Shown: one piece after another, positions 27,167 to 36,263 of the stretch
Layout: each line of letters starts with the position of its first letter
How positions within the stretch are numbered: the stretch's first letter is position 1
DNA from: an uncultured Phocaeicola sp.
Lineage (GTDB): Bacteria; Bacteroidota; Bacteroidia; Bacteroidales; Bacteroidaceae
Reading direction: 5' to 3'
Length of the DNA stretch: 64,000 bases
NCBI GenBank assembly: GCA_944320845.1
Contig: CALUJA010000010.1
Span: forward strand, 42,372 to 106,371
Position numbers and translations under genes: made by a program
Notes under the pieces: generated by a model
The model's database searches: none
Seen by the model: the letters and a program-made list of their open reading frames with translations, nothing else
Told to the model about the DNA's origin: nothing

Positions 27167-29632
27167 TCACACAAACAAGTTCACATTCGACCGGTCTGCA
27201 CGCTCCATATAAGTAGCCACCCCTCCTATGGTCACACAGTCGAGCAATTCCTCACGCTTCACGCCCATCACACCCATCGACATCTGGCAGGCAATGAACT
27301 CCACACCGTTGTCAATGGCCTGCTGGCGCAGCGATTCGAGCGAATCCACACCTTTCCGCTTCATCAGATGGCGCATCATCCTCGAACCGATTCCGCCCAT
27401 GTTCATCTTCGAAAGCTTCAGCCTGCGCGAGTCGGAAGGAAGCATCATCCCAAACATCTTTCCGAAGAAATCTTTCTTTACGGCAGGCTTACGCTCCTTC
27501 TTGACAACATTCAATCCCCAGAACGTAAAAAACACCGTAACTTTCTGGCCCGTAGCGGCTGCACCGTTGGCAAGAACAAATGTAGCCAAGGCCTTGTCAA
27601 GGTCATCACTGAAAAGGATGAATGTCTTGCCCTTGCCCTGTTCCACCGGAGCCTCAACGGGACGGGAAGCGCTGCCCTCCTTCGCTATCCGCACACGATA
27701 TACACCGTTTTCTTCCGTTTTTGAAAGGAAGCGGTTGCCGGTCGTCCGGCACCACGACTCCGCATCGCGCGGAAATCCGGCATCCGTCGCACTGACCTCC
27801 AGGCATTGTCCGGGCTGCAAAGAGTCCATACCCTTCTTCAATTTCAAAATCGGACCGGGACATTGCACCCCGCAGGCATTCACCTTTATCACCTCCATTT
27901 CAGGTCCACCGTCGGATGTACAGACACATCCGGCCTGTTCCTCCGGCACAGACGGACAAGAATATGTCTTATCAGGCATACGTACCGGAGCGACGGCCGC
28001 CTTGTAAGTCTTGAGGCCACCTATCAGATTACGCACATCCGCAAATCCGTTTCCGCACAGTATATTGCTTGCCAGATATCCGCGCAATCCCACGCCACAA
28101 TACACCCATACCGGCTTGTCGCGGGGAATCTCATCCAGATGTTCCCTCAACTCGTCGAGCGGGAAATTGACCGCCCCGTCAATGGCCCCCAGTTCAAACT
28201 CATCAGCCGTACGCACATCCACCAGCGTAATCCGGCTCAAATCGGCATCCTTCAGTTCACGCCAATACAAAGGCACCATCTTGCCGCTCAGAATGTTCCC
28301 CGCCACATAGCCTGCTATGGCAACCGGGTCTTTAGCTGAAGAAAAAGGAGGTGCATAAGCATGTTCCAACCGGGTCAGGTCGTACACTGTCCCGCCTCGC
28401 TTGATGACCAGTGCAAACTCGTCTATCCGTTTGTCCACTCCGTCGCAGCCCACTATCTGTGCTCCGTAAAGCCGTCCGTCCTTCGGAGAAAAAGTAATCT
28501 TTATGGCCATCTGCAAAGCCCCCGGATAATATCCTGCGTGAGACGCCGAATGCGTGGTTGAAGAAAGGCAGTCGATGCCCATCTGCTTCAAACGCTTGGC
28601 AGGAAGTCCGGTCGAAGCCACCGTAAGGTCGAATACCTTGGCTATTGATGTACCGATAGAACCCTCGTATTTCACCCGGTTGCCGAAAACCATATTGTCG
28701 GCAACGATACGCGCCTGCCGGTTCGCAGGGCCTGCCAGAAAGTTCAGCCACGGCTTGCCGGTAACCGGATGCGGAAACTCTATCGCATCGCCTACCGCAT
28801 ACACATTTTCGTCAGAAGTCTGCAGGAACTCATTGACCCGGATGCCCTTCATGTCACCCAATGCCAGTCCAGCCTCAACGGCCAGACGCGTCTCAGCGCG
28901 CACACCGATGGAAAGAATCACCATATCCACCTGCAAACGGATGCCCGACTTGAAGGTAACGGCCAATCCTTCGGCGGTCTTTTCAAACTCTTCCACCGCC
29001 TGACTCAGATAAAGCCTTACCCCTTTCTGCAACAGATGCTCGTGTACCAGCGAAGCCATTGAATAATCTATGGGGCCCATCACCTGATTCGCCATCTCCA
29101 CTACCGACACTTCCACACCGGCATGCACCAGGTTTTCCGCCATCTCCAGTCCGATGAACCCACCGCCGACCACAACGGCACGCTTCACCTGCCTTTCGTC
29201 CAGATACCGCTTGATGCGGTCAGTATCATTTACATTCCGAAGCGTAAAGATGCCTTCCGAATCGATTCCTTTCAAGGGAGGACGCACGGGTGAAGCACCC
29301 GGCGAAAGCAAAAGCTTGTCATAACCCTCTTTATATGTTTTCCCGTCTGCCGTACGCACAGTCACCTCTTTCAGCATCCGGTCAATGGCAACCACTTCCG
29401 AAAGCGTGCGCACATCGATGTTGAAACGTTTTCCGAACGCTTCGGGAGTCTGCACGAAAAGCCGCTCCCGCTCTTCTATGACTCCACCTATATAATAAGG
29501 CAGACCACAATTGGCATACGAAATATACGCCCCCTTCTCAAACAAGACGATTTCCGCCTTTTCTGTATTGCGGCGGATACGTGCCGCGGCTGTGGCCCCT
29601 CCCGCCACTCCTCCTACGATAACAACTTTCAT
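27167..29632 (-). CDS. Four-domain CoA-disulfide reductase / rhodanese / TusA / DsrE fusion
   Basis: The 821-residue cytoplasmic protein strings together four sulfur-handling domains. Residues 1-445 form an FAD/NAD(P)H disulfide oxidoreductase of the CoA-disulfide reductase type, with FAD motif GGVAGGATAA, redox Cys42 in SYANCGLPYY and second dinucleotide motif VVVGGGFIGLE. About 455-550 is a rhodanese domain with active Cys512 in VYCGVGLRGY. About 580-650 is TusA-like, with the Cys-Pro motif at Cys591 (CPGP). About 668-821 is DsrE-like, with Cys782 in ACQMSMG. The set suggests that persulfide or polysulfide is reduced and passed between cysteines. It is followed by marR and preceded by a promoter flanked by an 18-bp inverted repeat. 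Confidence 0.93.
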   Translation of the reverse strand: MKVVIVGGVAGGATAAARIRRNTEKAEIVLFEKGAYISYANCGLPYYIGGVIEERERLFVQTPEAFGKRFNIDVRTLSEVVAIDRMLKEVTVRTADGKTYKEGYDKLLLSPGASPVRPPLKGIDSEGIFTLRNVNDTDRIKRYLDERQVKRAVVVGGGFIGLEMAENLVHAGVEVSVVEMANQVMGPIDYSMASLVHEHLLQKGVRLYLSQAVEEFEKTAEGLAVTFKSGIRLQVDMVILSIGVRAETRLAVEAGLALGDMKGIRVNEFLQTSDENVYAVGDAIEFPHPVTGKPWLNFLAGPANRQARIVADNMVFGNRVKYEGSIGTSIAKVFDLTVASTGLPAKRLKQMGIDCLSSTTHSASHAGYYPGALQMAIKITFSPKDGRLYGAQIVGCDGVDKRIDEFALVIKRGGTVYDLTRLEHAYAPPFSSAKDPVAIAGYVAGNILSGKMVPLYWRELKDADLSRITLVDVRTADEFELGAIDGAVNFPLDELREHLDEIPRDKPVWVYCGVGLRGYLASNILCGNGFADVRNLIGGLKTYKAAVAPVRMPDKTYSCPSVPEEQAGCVCTSDGGPEMEVIKVNACGVQCPGPILKLKKGMDSLQPGQCLEVSATDAGFPRDAESWCRTTGNRFLSKTEENGVYRVRIAKEGSASRPVEAPVEQGKGKTFILFSDDLDKALATFVLANGAAATGQKVTVFFTFWGLNVVKKERKPAVKKDFFGKMFGMMLPSDSRRLKLSKMNMGGIGSRMMRHLMKRKGVDSLESLRQQAIDNGVEFIACQMSMGVMGVKREELLDCVTIGGVATYMERADRSNVNLFV

Positions 29633-29653
29633 ATCTGCTATTTTTATAATTAT

Positions 29654-29717
29654 TTTCCATTTGAAACTTTTGCAAATCTAAAATATTATATCAATAAATA
29701 AAAGTTTCAAATGGAAA
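29654..29717 (-). promoter_or_regulatory. Promoter of the CoADR-marR operon bracketed by 18-bp inverted arms
   Basis: On the minus strand TAGATTTG (29680 to 29673) fits the -7 consensus. Perfect inverted arms TTTCCATTTGAAACTTTT (29654-29671) and its complement (29700-29717) flank it, one near the expected transcription start and one upstream of the -33 region. Each arm includes the odd palindrome TTTGAAA. This looks like a paired operator, with the co-transcribed MarR as the obvious candidate protein. Confidence 0.55.
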
Positions 29718-30248
29718 TTATATAACACATTAACAATTATTACTATTATATGGCGCAAATTCTAAGGCTTCAGCAAATGCATCTTCCTTGGTTTATTGCC
29801 AACAATTGGCAATGTCAGTTTCTGATTATACCGCTTTCCTAAGTATTCCTTCGTTTGCGGGTCGTGCGAAAGCAATGGCAACCCGACTGCCGACATGCAA
29901 GGATGCCAGGCAGGAATCAAAAGAAAGCCAGTCGGGCTTATTCCCGAACTGCCTGGCGGTAACACTGTCCGTCTAAGCTTCCGCAACATTCCAACCGGAG
30001 GAAATTAATCCGTCCGGGAATTGTCAGGCATAAAAGTAACACTTCAGGCATAAAATTCTCAAGCCATTTGTTTATCTTTACCGCGGATTTGAGCAACGCG
30101 GTGTTTGTTATCGAAATGCAGTGGTCAAGTTCGTTTCTGCTCATCTTTATTAATGATGCAGGAAACCTTTATCTTGATTCAATTCGCGCTCCGATAAGAC
30201 ATGCGTACAAAACCCATTGTCAGAACTCTGAAACAAGCAAACTTTATC
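29718..30248. other. Gene-free stretch of about 530 bp upstream of tex
   Basis: No frame resembles a known protein; short frames on both strands lack signal, motif and neighbours' codon use. Features seen: the palindrome ATTGCCAA-CAA-TTGGCAAT (29795-29813), two copies of TCAGGCATAAAA (30024-30035 and 30044-30055) and a TATCTTTA box near 30072. It may contain a decayed gene or a small RNA, but neither is supported. Confidence 0.5.
30024..30055 (+). repeat. Two 12-nt direct repeats spaced 20 bp
   Basis: TCAGGCATAAAA occurs at 30024-30035 and 30044-30055, so the copies lie on the same face of the helix (two turns). A -7-like TATCTTTA follows at about 30072. The layout suits tandem binding of a regulator upstream of tex. 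Confidence 0.45.
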
Positions 30249-32393
30249 ATGACAAATGAATTCAGCCGGATGATTGCCTCAGCATTAAAACTGCCGGAGC
30301 ATCGCGTAAACAATACTCTCAAGCTTCTAACCGAAGGAGCTACCATACCTTTCATCAGCCGTTACCGCAAGGAAGTGACAGGAGGACTGGATGAAGTACA
30401 AATCGGAGACATACACGCCCGATACGAAAAGTTGTGTGAAACAGAAAAAAGAAAGGCCACTATCCTCTCTACCATTGAAGAACAGGGGAAACTGACCGAG
30501 GAACTCCGCCGACGGATTGACGACTGTTGGGACAACACCGAACTGGAAGACATTTATCTGCCGTATAAGCCCAAGCGCAAGACACGCGCCGAAGTTGCCC
30601 GCCAAAGGGGACTCGAGCCGCTTGCCGCACTGCTTCTCCTGCAGCGGGAGAACAATCCGGCCTTACAGGCACGCAAATTCATAAAAGGAGAGGTAAAAGA
30701 TGAAGAAGAAACCCTGAAAGGGGCGCGGGATATCATTGCCGAACGCGTCAGCGAAGACGAACGCGCACGAAACCTGATGCGAAGCCAGTTCAGACGGCAG
30801 GCCGTCATCACTTCCAAGATAGCCAAAGGCAAAGAGAGCGATGAAGCTTCGGCCAAATACCGGGATTATTTCGATTTCAGCGAACCGCTGAAAAAATGTT
30901 CTTCGCACCGGCTGCTGGCCATTCGCCGCGGAGAATCGGAAGGCATCCTCAAGGCGAGCATTTCACCGGCCGATGATGAAGAATGCCTGAACCTGCTGAA
31001 ACGGCAGTTTGTACGCGGCAACAACGAATGCTCACGCCAAATTTCCGAGGCCGTTTCCGATGCATACAAGCGCTTGCTGAAGCCTTCCATCGAGACCGAG
31101 TTTGCCGCCGCCAGCAAGGCCAAGGCAGACGAAGAGGCTATCCGCGTATTCGCCGGAAATCTCCGCCAGCTGCTGCTCGCCCCTCCCTTGGGACAGAAAC
31201 GGGTGATAGGCATCGACCCCGGATACCGTACCGGATGCAAGGTGGTATGCCTCGACGCTCAAGGTGCACTGCTGCACAATGAGGCCATCTATCCGCATCC
31301 TCCCAAATCGGAATACCAGCAAGCCGGACGCAAACTGGTGAAGCTGGTGGAGCAGTATAAGATAGAAGCCATTGCCATCGGCAACGGAACGGCAAGTCGG
31401 GAGACAGAACAGTTTGTTACCTCGCAGCGTTACGACAGGAAGATACAAGTATTCGTTGTCAGCGAAGACGGAGCCTCCGTTTATTCCGCGTCAAAGACCG
31501 CACGCGACGAGTTCCCCGACTACGATGTAACCGTACGCGGAGCGGTATCCATCGGCCGACGCCTGATAGACCCCTTGGCCGAACTGGTAAAGATTGACCC
31601 GAAATCAATCGGTGTAGGGCAATACCAGCACGATGTCGACCAGACCAAGCTGAAAGAGTCGCTTGACCGGACAGTGGAGAGCTGTGTAAACCTTGTCGGA
31701 GTCAATGTAAACACGGCAAGCAAGCATTTGCTGACCTACGTTTCGGGCTTGGGAGCGACGCTTGCCCAGAACATCGTAGACTACCGCACGGCAAACGGCC
31801 CGTTCCGCTCCCGCAGAGAGCTGCTGAAAGTGCCGCGCATGGGTGCCAAAGCATTTGAGCAGAGCGCCGGATTCCTGCGCATTCCACACGCCGAAAACCC
31901 GCTGGACAATTCGGCCGTACATCCGGAAAGTTATCCGGTCGTAGAACAAATGGCCAAAGATATGGGGTGCTCCGTTGCCGAACTGATGGAAGACAAAGAG
32001 CTTCGCAGCAGAATCCGGACAGAAAGATATGTGACCGACACCGTCGGCCTGCCCACTCTTTCCGACATCATGCAGGAATTGGACAAGCCCGGCCGGGACC
32101 CCCGGAAGCAGATTCAGGTGTTCGAGTTCGATAAAGGCGTACGCTCGATGGATGACCTGAAGGAAGGCATGGAACTGCCGGGCATCGTCACCAACATTAC
32201 TAATTTCGGCTGTTTTGTAGACATAGGCATCAAAGAAAACGGACTGGTGCATATCTCCCAGATAGCCGACCGGTTTGTGAGCGACCCCACTGCCATCGTC
32301 AGCATCCATCAGCATGTGCGGGTAAAAGTGCTGAGCATTGACCGCGAGCGCAAACGCATCCAACTAACCATGAAAGGAGTAAACCAACAATGA
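30249..32393 (+). CDS. tex: Tex-family RNA-binding transcription accessory protein
   Basis: The 714-residue product begins MTNEFSRMIASALKLP; the frame opens at 30201 but this ATG fits the family. Domain order: Tex N-terminal helical region (FISRYRKEVTGGLDE), a YqgF/RNase H-like domain (VIGIDPGYRTGCKVVCLD), helix-hairpin-helix (VNTASKHLLTYVSGLG and NGPFRSRRELLKVPRMG), and a C-terminal S1 domain from about 640 (GIVTNITNFGCFVDIGI, GLVHISQ). Tex proteins bind nucleic acid and influence transcription and RNA turnover. Its stop overlaps the nudC start (ATGA). Confidence 0.96.
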   Translation: MTNEFSRMIASALKLPEHRVNNTLKLLTEGATIPFISRYRKEVTGGLDEVQIGDIHARYEKLCETEKRKATILSTIEEQGKLTEELRRRIDDCWDNTELEDIYLPYKPKRKTRAEVARQRGLEPLAALLLLQRENNPALQARKFIKGEVKDEEETLKGARDIIAERVSEDERARNLMRSQFRRQAVITSKIAKGKESDEASAKYRDYFDFSEPLKKCSSHRLLAIRRGESEGILKASISPADDEECLNLLKRQFVRGNNECSRQISEAVSDAYKRLLKPSIETEFAAASKAKADEEAIRVFAGNLRQLLLAPPLGQKRVIGIDPGYRTGCKVVCLDAQGALLHNEAIYPHPPKSEYQQAGRKLVKLVEQYKIEAIAIGNGTASRETEQFVTSQRYDRKIQVFVVSEDGASVYSASKTARDEFPDYDVTVRGAVSIGRRLIDPLAELVKIDPKSIGVGQYQHDVDQTKLKESLDRTVESCVNLVGVNVNTASKHLLTYVSGLGATLAQNIVDYRTANGPFRSRRELLKVPRMGAKAFEQSAGFLRIPHAENPLDNSAVHPESYPVVEQMAKDMGCSVAELMEDKELRSRIRTERYVTDTVGLPTLSDIMQELDKPGRDPRKQIQVFEFDKGVRSMDDLKEGMELPGIVTNITNFGCFVDIGIKENGLVHISQIADRFVSDPTAIVSIHQHVRVKVLSIDRERKRIQLTMKGVNQQ

Positions 32394-33193
32394 GCCCTAT
32401 CCAACACACCAAAGAAACCGCCTGCGGATGGTTTGTCTTCTACGGCGGACAAGTCTTGATAGAGAAGCAGACCGACGGATACCATATCCCCTACGGCGAA
32501 GAACCTCCCCTCCCAGTGCCGGAAGGGAACACCATACACACCATCGGGACAATAAACGGACATACGGCCAAGGCTTATGCAATCGATGCCCCGATATCCG
32601 GCGACGAGAACAGTCCGCGCATGCTGAAAGACCTGCGCGCTTCGTTCGATGTCTTGCCACGGACCGAATACGACTGCGCCGGAAAGGCTTCACAGATACT
32701 GACCTGGGACAAGAACAGCCGGTACTGCCCCCGTTGCGGTGTGGCCACCATACAGGTAGCCCCCATCGCCAAACACTGCCCGAAGTGCGGGCAAGACATT
32801 TATCCGCGCATCTCCCCCGCCGTTATCGTGCTGATAAAAAAGGAAGACAGCATCCTGCTGGTACATGCCCGCAACTTCCGGGGAACATTCAACGGACTTG
32901 TGGCCGGTTTTCTCGAACCGGGCGAGACTTTGGAAGAATGCGTGTGCCGGGAAGTGATGGAGGAAACCGGACTGCACATCAAGAACCTGAAATATTTCGG
33001 CAGTCAGCCCTGGCCTTACCCGAGCGGCATCATGGTGGGATATACGGCCGAATATGAAAGCGGAACCATCAAGCTGCAAGATGAAGAGTTGAGCCGGGGA
33101 GCTTTCTATACGCGCGACAACCTGCCCGAAATACCCAAAAAGCTCAGCATCGCACGCCGTCTGATTGACGCCTGGCTGGAAAAAAGAATATAA
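32390..33193 (+). CDS. nudC: NAD+ diphosphatase / NAD-cap decapping Nudix hydrolase NudC
   Basis: A 267-residue Nudix enzyme. It has a zinc ribbon (Cys113, 116, 130, 133 in CPRC and CPKC), a Nudix box at about 173-195 (GFLEPGETLEE and REVMEETGL) and the NudC-specific motif SQPWPYPSG (205-213). NudC hydrolyses NAD(H) and removes NAD caps from RNA. Its start overlaps the tex stop, so the two proteins are made together; an RNA-related partnership is plausible. Confidence 0.95.
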   Translation: MSPIQHTKETACGWFVFYGGQVLIEKQTDGYHIPYGEEPPLPVPEGNTIHTIGTINGHTAKAYAIDAPISGDENSPRMLKDLRASFDVLPRTEYDCAGKASQILTWDKNSRYCPRCGVATIQVAPIAKHCPKCGQDIYPRISPAVIVLIKKEDSILLVHARNFRGTFNGLVAGFLEPGETLEECVCREVMEETGLHIKNLKYFGSQPWPYPSGIMVGYTAEYESGTIKLQDEELSRGAFYTRDNLPEIPKKLSIARRLIDAWLEKRI

Positions 33194-33205
33194 TCAGGCG
33201 GTATT

Positions 33206-33236
33206 TTTGTTTATTGCCTCCTTTTTACTACTTTTG
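33206..33236 (+). promoter_or_regulatory. Promoter of the exported-peptidase operon
   Basis: A -33 TTTG (33206-33209) lies 19 nt ahead of TACTTTTG (33229-33236), matching the Bacteroidetes consensus and spacing. This is one of the cleanest promoters in the window; the next gene starts 29 nt later. Confidence 0.7.
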
Positions 33237-33264
33237 AACCGACTTTATTTTTAACATTGCAACC

Positions 33265-34863
33265 ATGAAAATACACAGCACTTTATTTATCATCGGACTG
33301 GCCTTTTCCCAATTGGCAACGGCACAGACACCATCTTTTTATAACCCGGAAAGCTGCACCAGCATCATGGTGGGACGCGAAGCGTCTGCCGACGGCTCGG
33401 TCATGACAAGCCATACTTGCGACAGCTGGTACCGCACATGGGTGAATGTCGTGCCGGCAAAGACTTATGACAACGACACCGTAATGAACATTTACGACGG
33501 ACGGATGCACACCGAATACCCGGAAGACCAGACTAACCTTACGGTAAAAGGCACAATTCCCCAAGCCCGGCATACGTTTGCCTTTCTCGACACTTCTTAT
33601 CCATGCCTGAACGAGAAGCAGCTGGCTATGGGAGAAACCACCATCAGCGGACGAGACACGCTGCGCAACGAGAAGGGAATGTTCAAGATTGAAGAGCTGG
33701 CGCGCGTAGCGTTAGAGCGATGCTCCACCGCGCGCCAGGCAATCAGGCTGATGGGCGAGCTGGTCAAGGAATATGGCTATGGCGACTACGGAGAATGCCT
33801 GACCATCGCCGACCCGAAGGAGGTCTGGCACTTCGAAGTGTTCGGTGAAGGGCCCGACAAGGTGGGAGGAGTATGGGCCGCCGTACGCATCCCCGACGGA
33901 GAAGTAGGCGTATCGGCCAACATCCCGCGCATCAGTACGCTCAACCTGAAGGATGCCGACAACTATATGGCTTCGGAAAACGTATTCGATGTGGCACGCA
34001 AGCTGAAGCTATGGGACGGCAAAGAGCCGTTCAAGTTCTGGCGGGCTTACGGCGGGCCCAATTATGCAGGCAAATGGCAGTCGTTCAGCATCCGGGAGTT
34101 CTTTGTATTAAGCCGGCTGGCCCCTTCGCTGAACCTCGACATCAATGCCGAAGAACTTCCGCTCAGCGTCAAGCCGGAAAAGAAGCTGAGTGCGGCCGAT
34201 GTCATGGCTCTCTTGCGCCAGACATACGAAGGCACAGAATGGGATGCGACCCGCAATCTGAAAGTGACGAGAAAAGACCGCAAGACCGGAAAGACCGATA
34301 CAATCATCAGCCCCAAGGCCAATCCGTGGATGCGGCCGGACGAAGTGCAGATGCTGAACGGGATAAGGGAGGATGCCGTGCAGTCGTATCGCAACATAGC
34401 CGTACCGCAATGCGCCTATTCCACAGTCATCCAGCTGCGCGGCTGGCTTCCCGATGCCGTGGGAGGCGTATGCTGGTTCTCGATGGACAATCCGGGACAA
34501 AGTCCCCGCGTACCAATCTTCTGCGGGACTACCGACCTGCCCGCCTTATACAAGGTGTGCGGCAACCACCGCTACCGCGAAGACGCCGCTTTGTGGCATT
34601 ACCGCCGCGCCAACAAACTGGCTACCGTGCGTTGGGGAAATGCCCGCGAGGTGATGGAACGGAACATCCGCCATTTTGAAGACAAGGCGTTCGGCGAACT
34701 CCCGATGGTAGAGACCCGCTATCAGGAGCTGCTGAAATCGGAAGGAGAGGAAACGGCCAAAGCATACCTGACAGACTATACGAAGGACTTTATCGGCGCC
34801 ACCATCCTGCGTTGGGATGAAATGGCCGCCAAGTATTGGCACGACTACCGCTTCGGATTCTGA
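33265..34863 (+). CDS. Secreted C69-family dipeptidase
   Basis: A 532-residue peptidase with signal peptide MKIHSTLFIIGLAFSQLATAQ. The likely N-terminal nucleophile is the Cys in PESCTSIMVGREASADGS, exposed after processing, as in the C69 dipeptidase (Ntn-hydrolase) family. GYGDYGECLTIADPKEVWHFEV and VGVSANIPRIS are typical of the core. It cleaves dipeptides from peptides, probably in the periplasm. It opens a run of three exported peptidases on the same strand (C69, C1, S9B) behind a good promoter. Confidence 0.93.
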   Translation: MKIHSTLFIIGLAFSQLATAQTPSFYNPESCTSIMVGREASADGSVMTSHTCDSWYRTWVNVVPAKTYDNDTVMNIYDGRMHTEYPEDQTNLTVKGTIPQARHTFAFLDTSYPCLNEKQLAMGETTISGRDTLRNEKGMFKIEELARVALERCSTARQAIRLMGELVKEYGYGDYGECLTIADPKEVWHFEVFGEGPDKVGGVWAAVRIPDGEVGVSANIPRISTLNLKDADNYMASENVFDVARKLKLWDGKEPFKFWRAYGGPNYAGKWQSFSIREFFVLSRLAPSLNLDINAEELPLSVKPEKKLSAADVMALLRQTYEGTEWDATRNLKVTRKDRKTGKTDTIISPKANPWMRPDEVQMLNGIREDAVQSYRNIAVPQCAYSTVIQLRGWLPDAVGGVCWFSMDNPGQSPRVPIFCGTTDLPALYKVCGNHRYREDAALWHYRRANKLATVRWGNAREVMERNIRHFEDKAFGELPMVETRYQELLKSEGEETAKAYLTDYTKDFIGATILRWDEMAAKYWHDYRFGF

Positions 34864-34935
34864 GCAGACTCCTGCATCATTCCAACGGCACGGAAAGGCA
34901 AAAGACCCAGACAGACCGACACCCGACGGATTCCA

Positions 34936-34965
34936 TACGGACGAAACTTCCGTTTCATGTCCGTA
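34936..34965 (+). terminator. Hairpin between C69 and C1 peptidase genes
   Basis: TACGGAC-GAAAC pairs with GTTTC-GTCCGTA with a two-base bulge. An ATTTTT run follows a few bases later (34971). It may cut down read-through between the two peptidase genes, but the T tail is offset, so termination is uncertain. Confidence 0.4.
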
Positions 34966-35054
34966 AAAACATTTTTCTGTCCGGTGAAAAGGTGACGGTT
35001 CTGCTGCCGTCCGGTGCCTCTTTCCCAAGACAACAACTATTATACAATAACACT

Positions 35055-36239
35055 ATGAAGACAAAAACCATGACCCTCGCCGCCCTGCTGATGGCTTCGG
35101 CCTCGCTTTGGGCGCAGAAGACAGACGGTTACCAGTTTACAACCGTCGTTAACCAAGAAGTAACCCCCGTAAAGAATCAGGCAGCCACCGGAACATGCTG
35201 GTGCTTCGCCACCACTTCATTCATCGAAGCCGAACTGCTGCGCATGGGCAAAGGAGAGTATGACCTTTCAGAAATGTTCATCGTCCGTCAGAAATACATG
35301 AACCAGCTGAACGACAACTACCTGCGCCGCGGACGCGGAAACATCGGACAAGGCAGCATTTCACCAAGCTGGTTTACCGCGTTCAGACAAGTGGGCATCG
35401 TACCCGAAGAGGCATATACCGGAATCAACTACGATTCGAAGACCCACAACCATACCGAGCTTGCCTCTTACATGGAAGCCATAGCCGGACAGGCTGTCAA
35501 GCTGCGCCATCGCAGTGCGGAGTATCAGGAACTCATCAATTCGCTGTTCGACATCTACATGGGCAGACTGCCCGAAACATTCACCTATAAAGGTAAAGAA
35601 TACACGCCGAAATCGTTCGCGGAAAGCTTGGGCATTGATGAAAACAATTACGTGATGCTGACAAGCTTTACCCACAAGCCGTATTACGAAAAGTTTGAAC
35701 TGGAGATTCCCGACAACTGGGAGCATGCAAAAATGTATAATCTGCCGCTCGACGAAATGATGGAAGCAACCGACCATGCCCTGATGAACGGATATACCGT
35801 GGCTTGGGACGGCGATGTAAGCGAACGGGGCTTTGCCTACACACACGGAGTAGCCATCAATCCGGAAGTGGATAAGGCGGATGACTACAAGGATACCGAC
35901 TTCGCACGCTGGCAAAAGATGGACCAAAAAGACCGTCTGGCCGAGGTATTCAAGTTCGAGCACCCGTATCCGGAAGTGAATGTCACGCCCGAAGTCCGTC
36001 AGCAAGGCTATGAATCCTTCACTACGACCGACGACCACCTGATGCATCTTACCGGCATAGCCAAAGACCAGAACGGGACAAAATATTATATCACCAAGAA
36101 TTCATGGGGAACCGAACGCAACGACTTCGGCGGTTACCTGAATATGTCTGAAAGCTTTGTACGTGCCAAAACCATCTATGTATTGATGCACAAAGACGCG
36201 CTGACCAAAGAAATGAAAGAAAAACTGGGAATCAAATAA
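35055..36239 (+). CDS. Secreted C1 peptidase, bleomycin hydrolase/aminopeptidase C type (copy 1)
   Basis: The 394-residue protein starts at ATG 35055 with signal peptide MKTKTMTLAALLMASASLWAQ; the frame extends back to 34836 but that would bury the signal. Papain-fold hallmarks are the oxyanion Gln42 and catalytic Cys48 in KNQAATGTCWCF, His in TTDDHLMHLTG and Asn in YYITKNSWG. The C-terminus EKLGIK is bleomycin-hydrolase-like. Cytosolic relatives are self-compartmentalised aminopeptidases; here export is predicted. It lies between C69 and DPP4 genes. A paralogue is at 48281-49474. Confidence 0.93.
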   Translation: MKTKTMTLAALLMASASLWAQKTDGYQFTTVVNQEVTPVKNQAATGTCWCFATTSFIEAELLRMGKGEYDLSEMFIVRQKYMNQLNDNYLRRGRGNIGQGSISPSWFTAFRQVGIVPEEAYTGINYDSKTHNHTELASYMEAIAGQAVKLRHRSAEYQELINSLFDIYMGRLPETFTYKGKEYTPKSFAESLGIDENNYVMLTSFTHKPYYEKFELEIPDNWEHAKMYNLPLDEMMEATDHALMNGYTVAWDGDVSERGFAYTHGVAINPEVDKADDYKDTDFARWQKMDQKDRLAEVFKFEHPYPEVNVTPEVRQQGYESFTTTDDHLMHLTGIAKDQNGTKYYITKNSWGTERNDFGGYLNMSESFVRAKTIYVLMHKDALTKEMKEKLGIK

Positions 36240-36263
36240 ATCAATCCACCAAACCGAAGAAAC

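Noticed and set aside
29762-30259. Short frames upstream of tex on both strands
   Set aside because: No recognisable domain, signal or conserved neighbour; they overlap repeats and regulatory-looking DNA.
34936-34965. Possible riboswitch ahead of the C1 peptidase
   Set aside because: Only a single bulged hairpin is visible; no known aptamer core was recognised.
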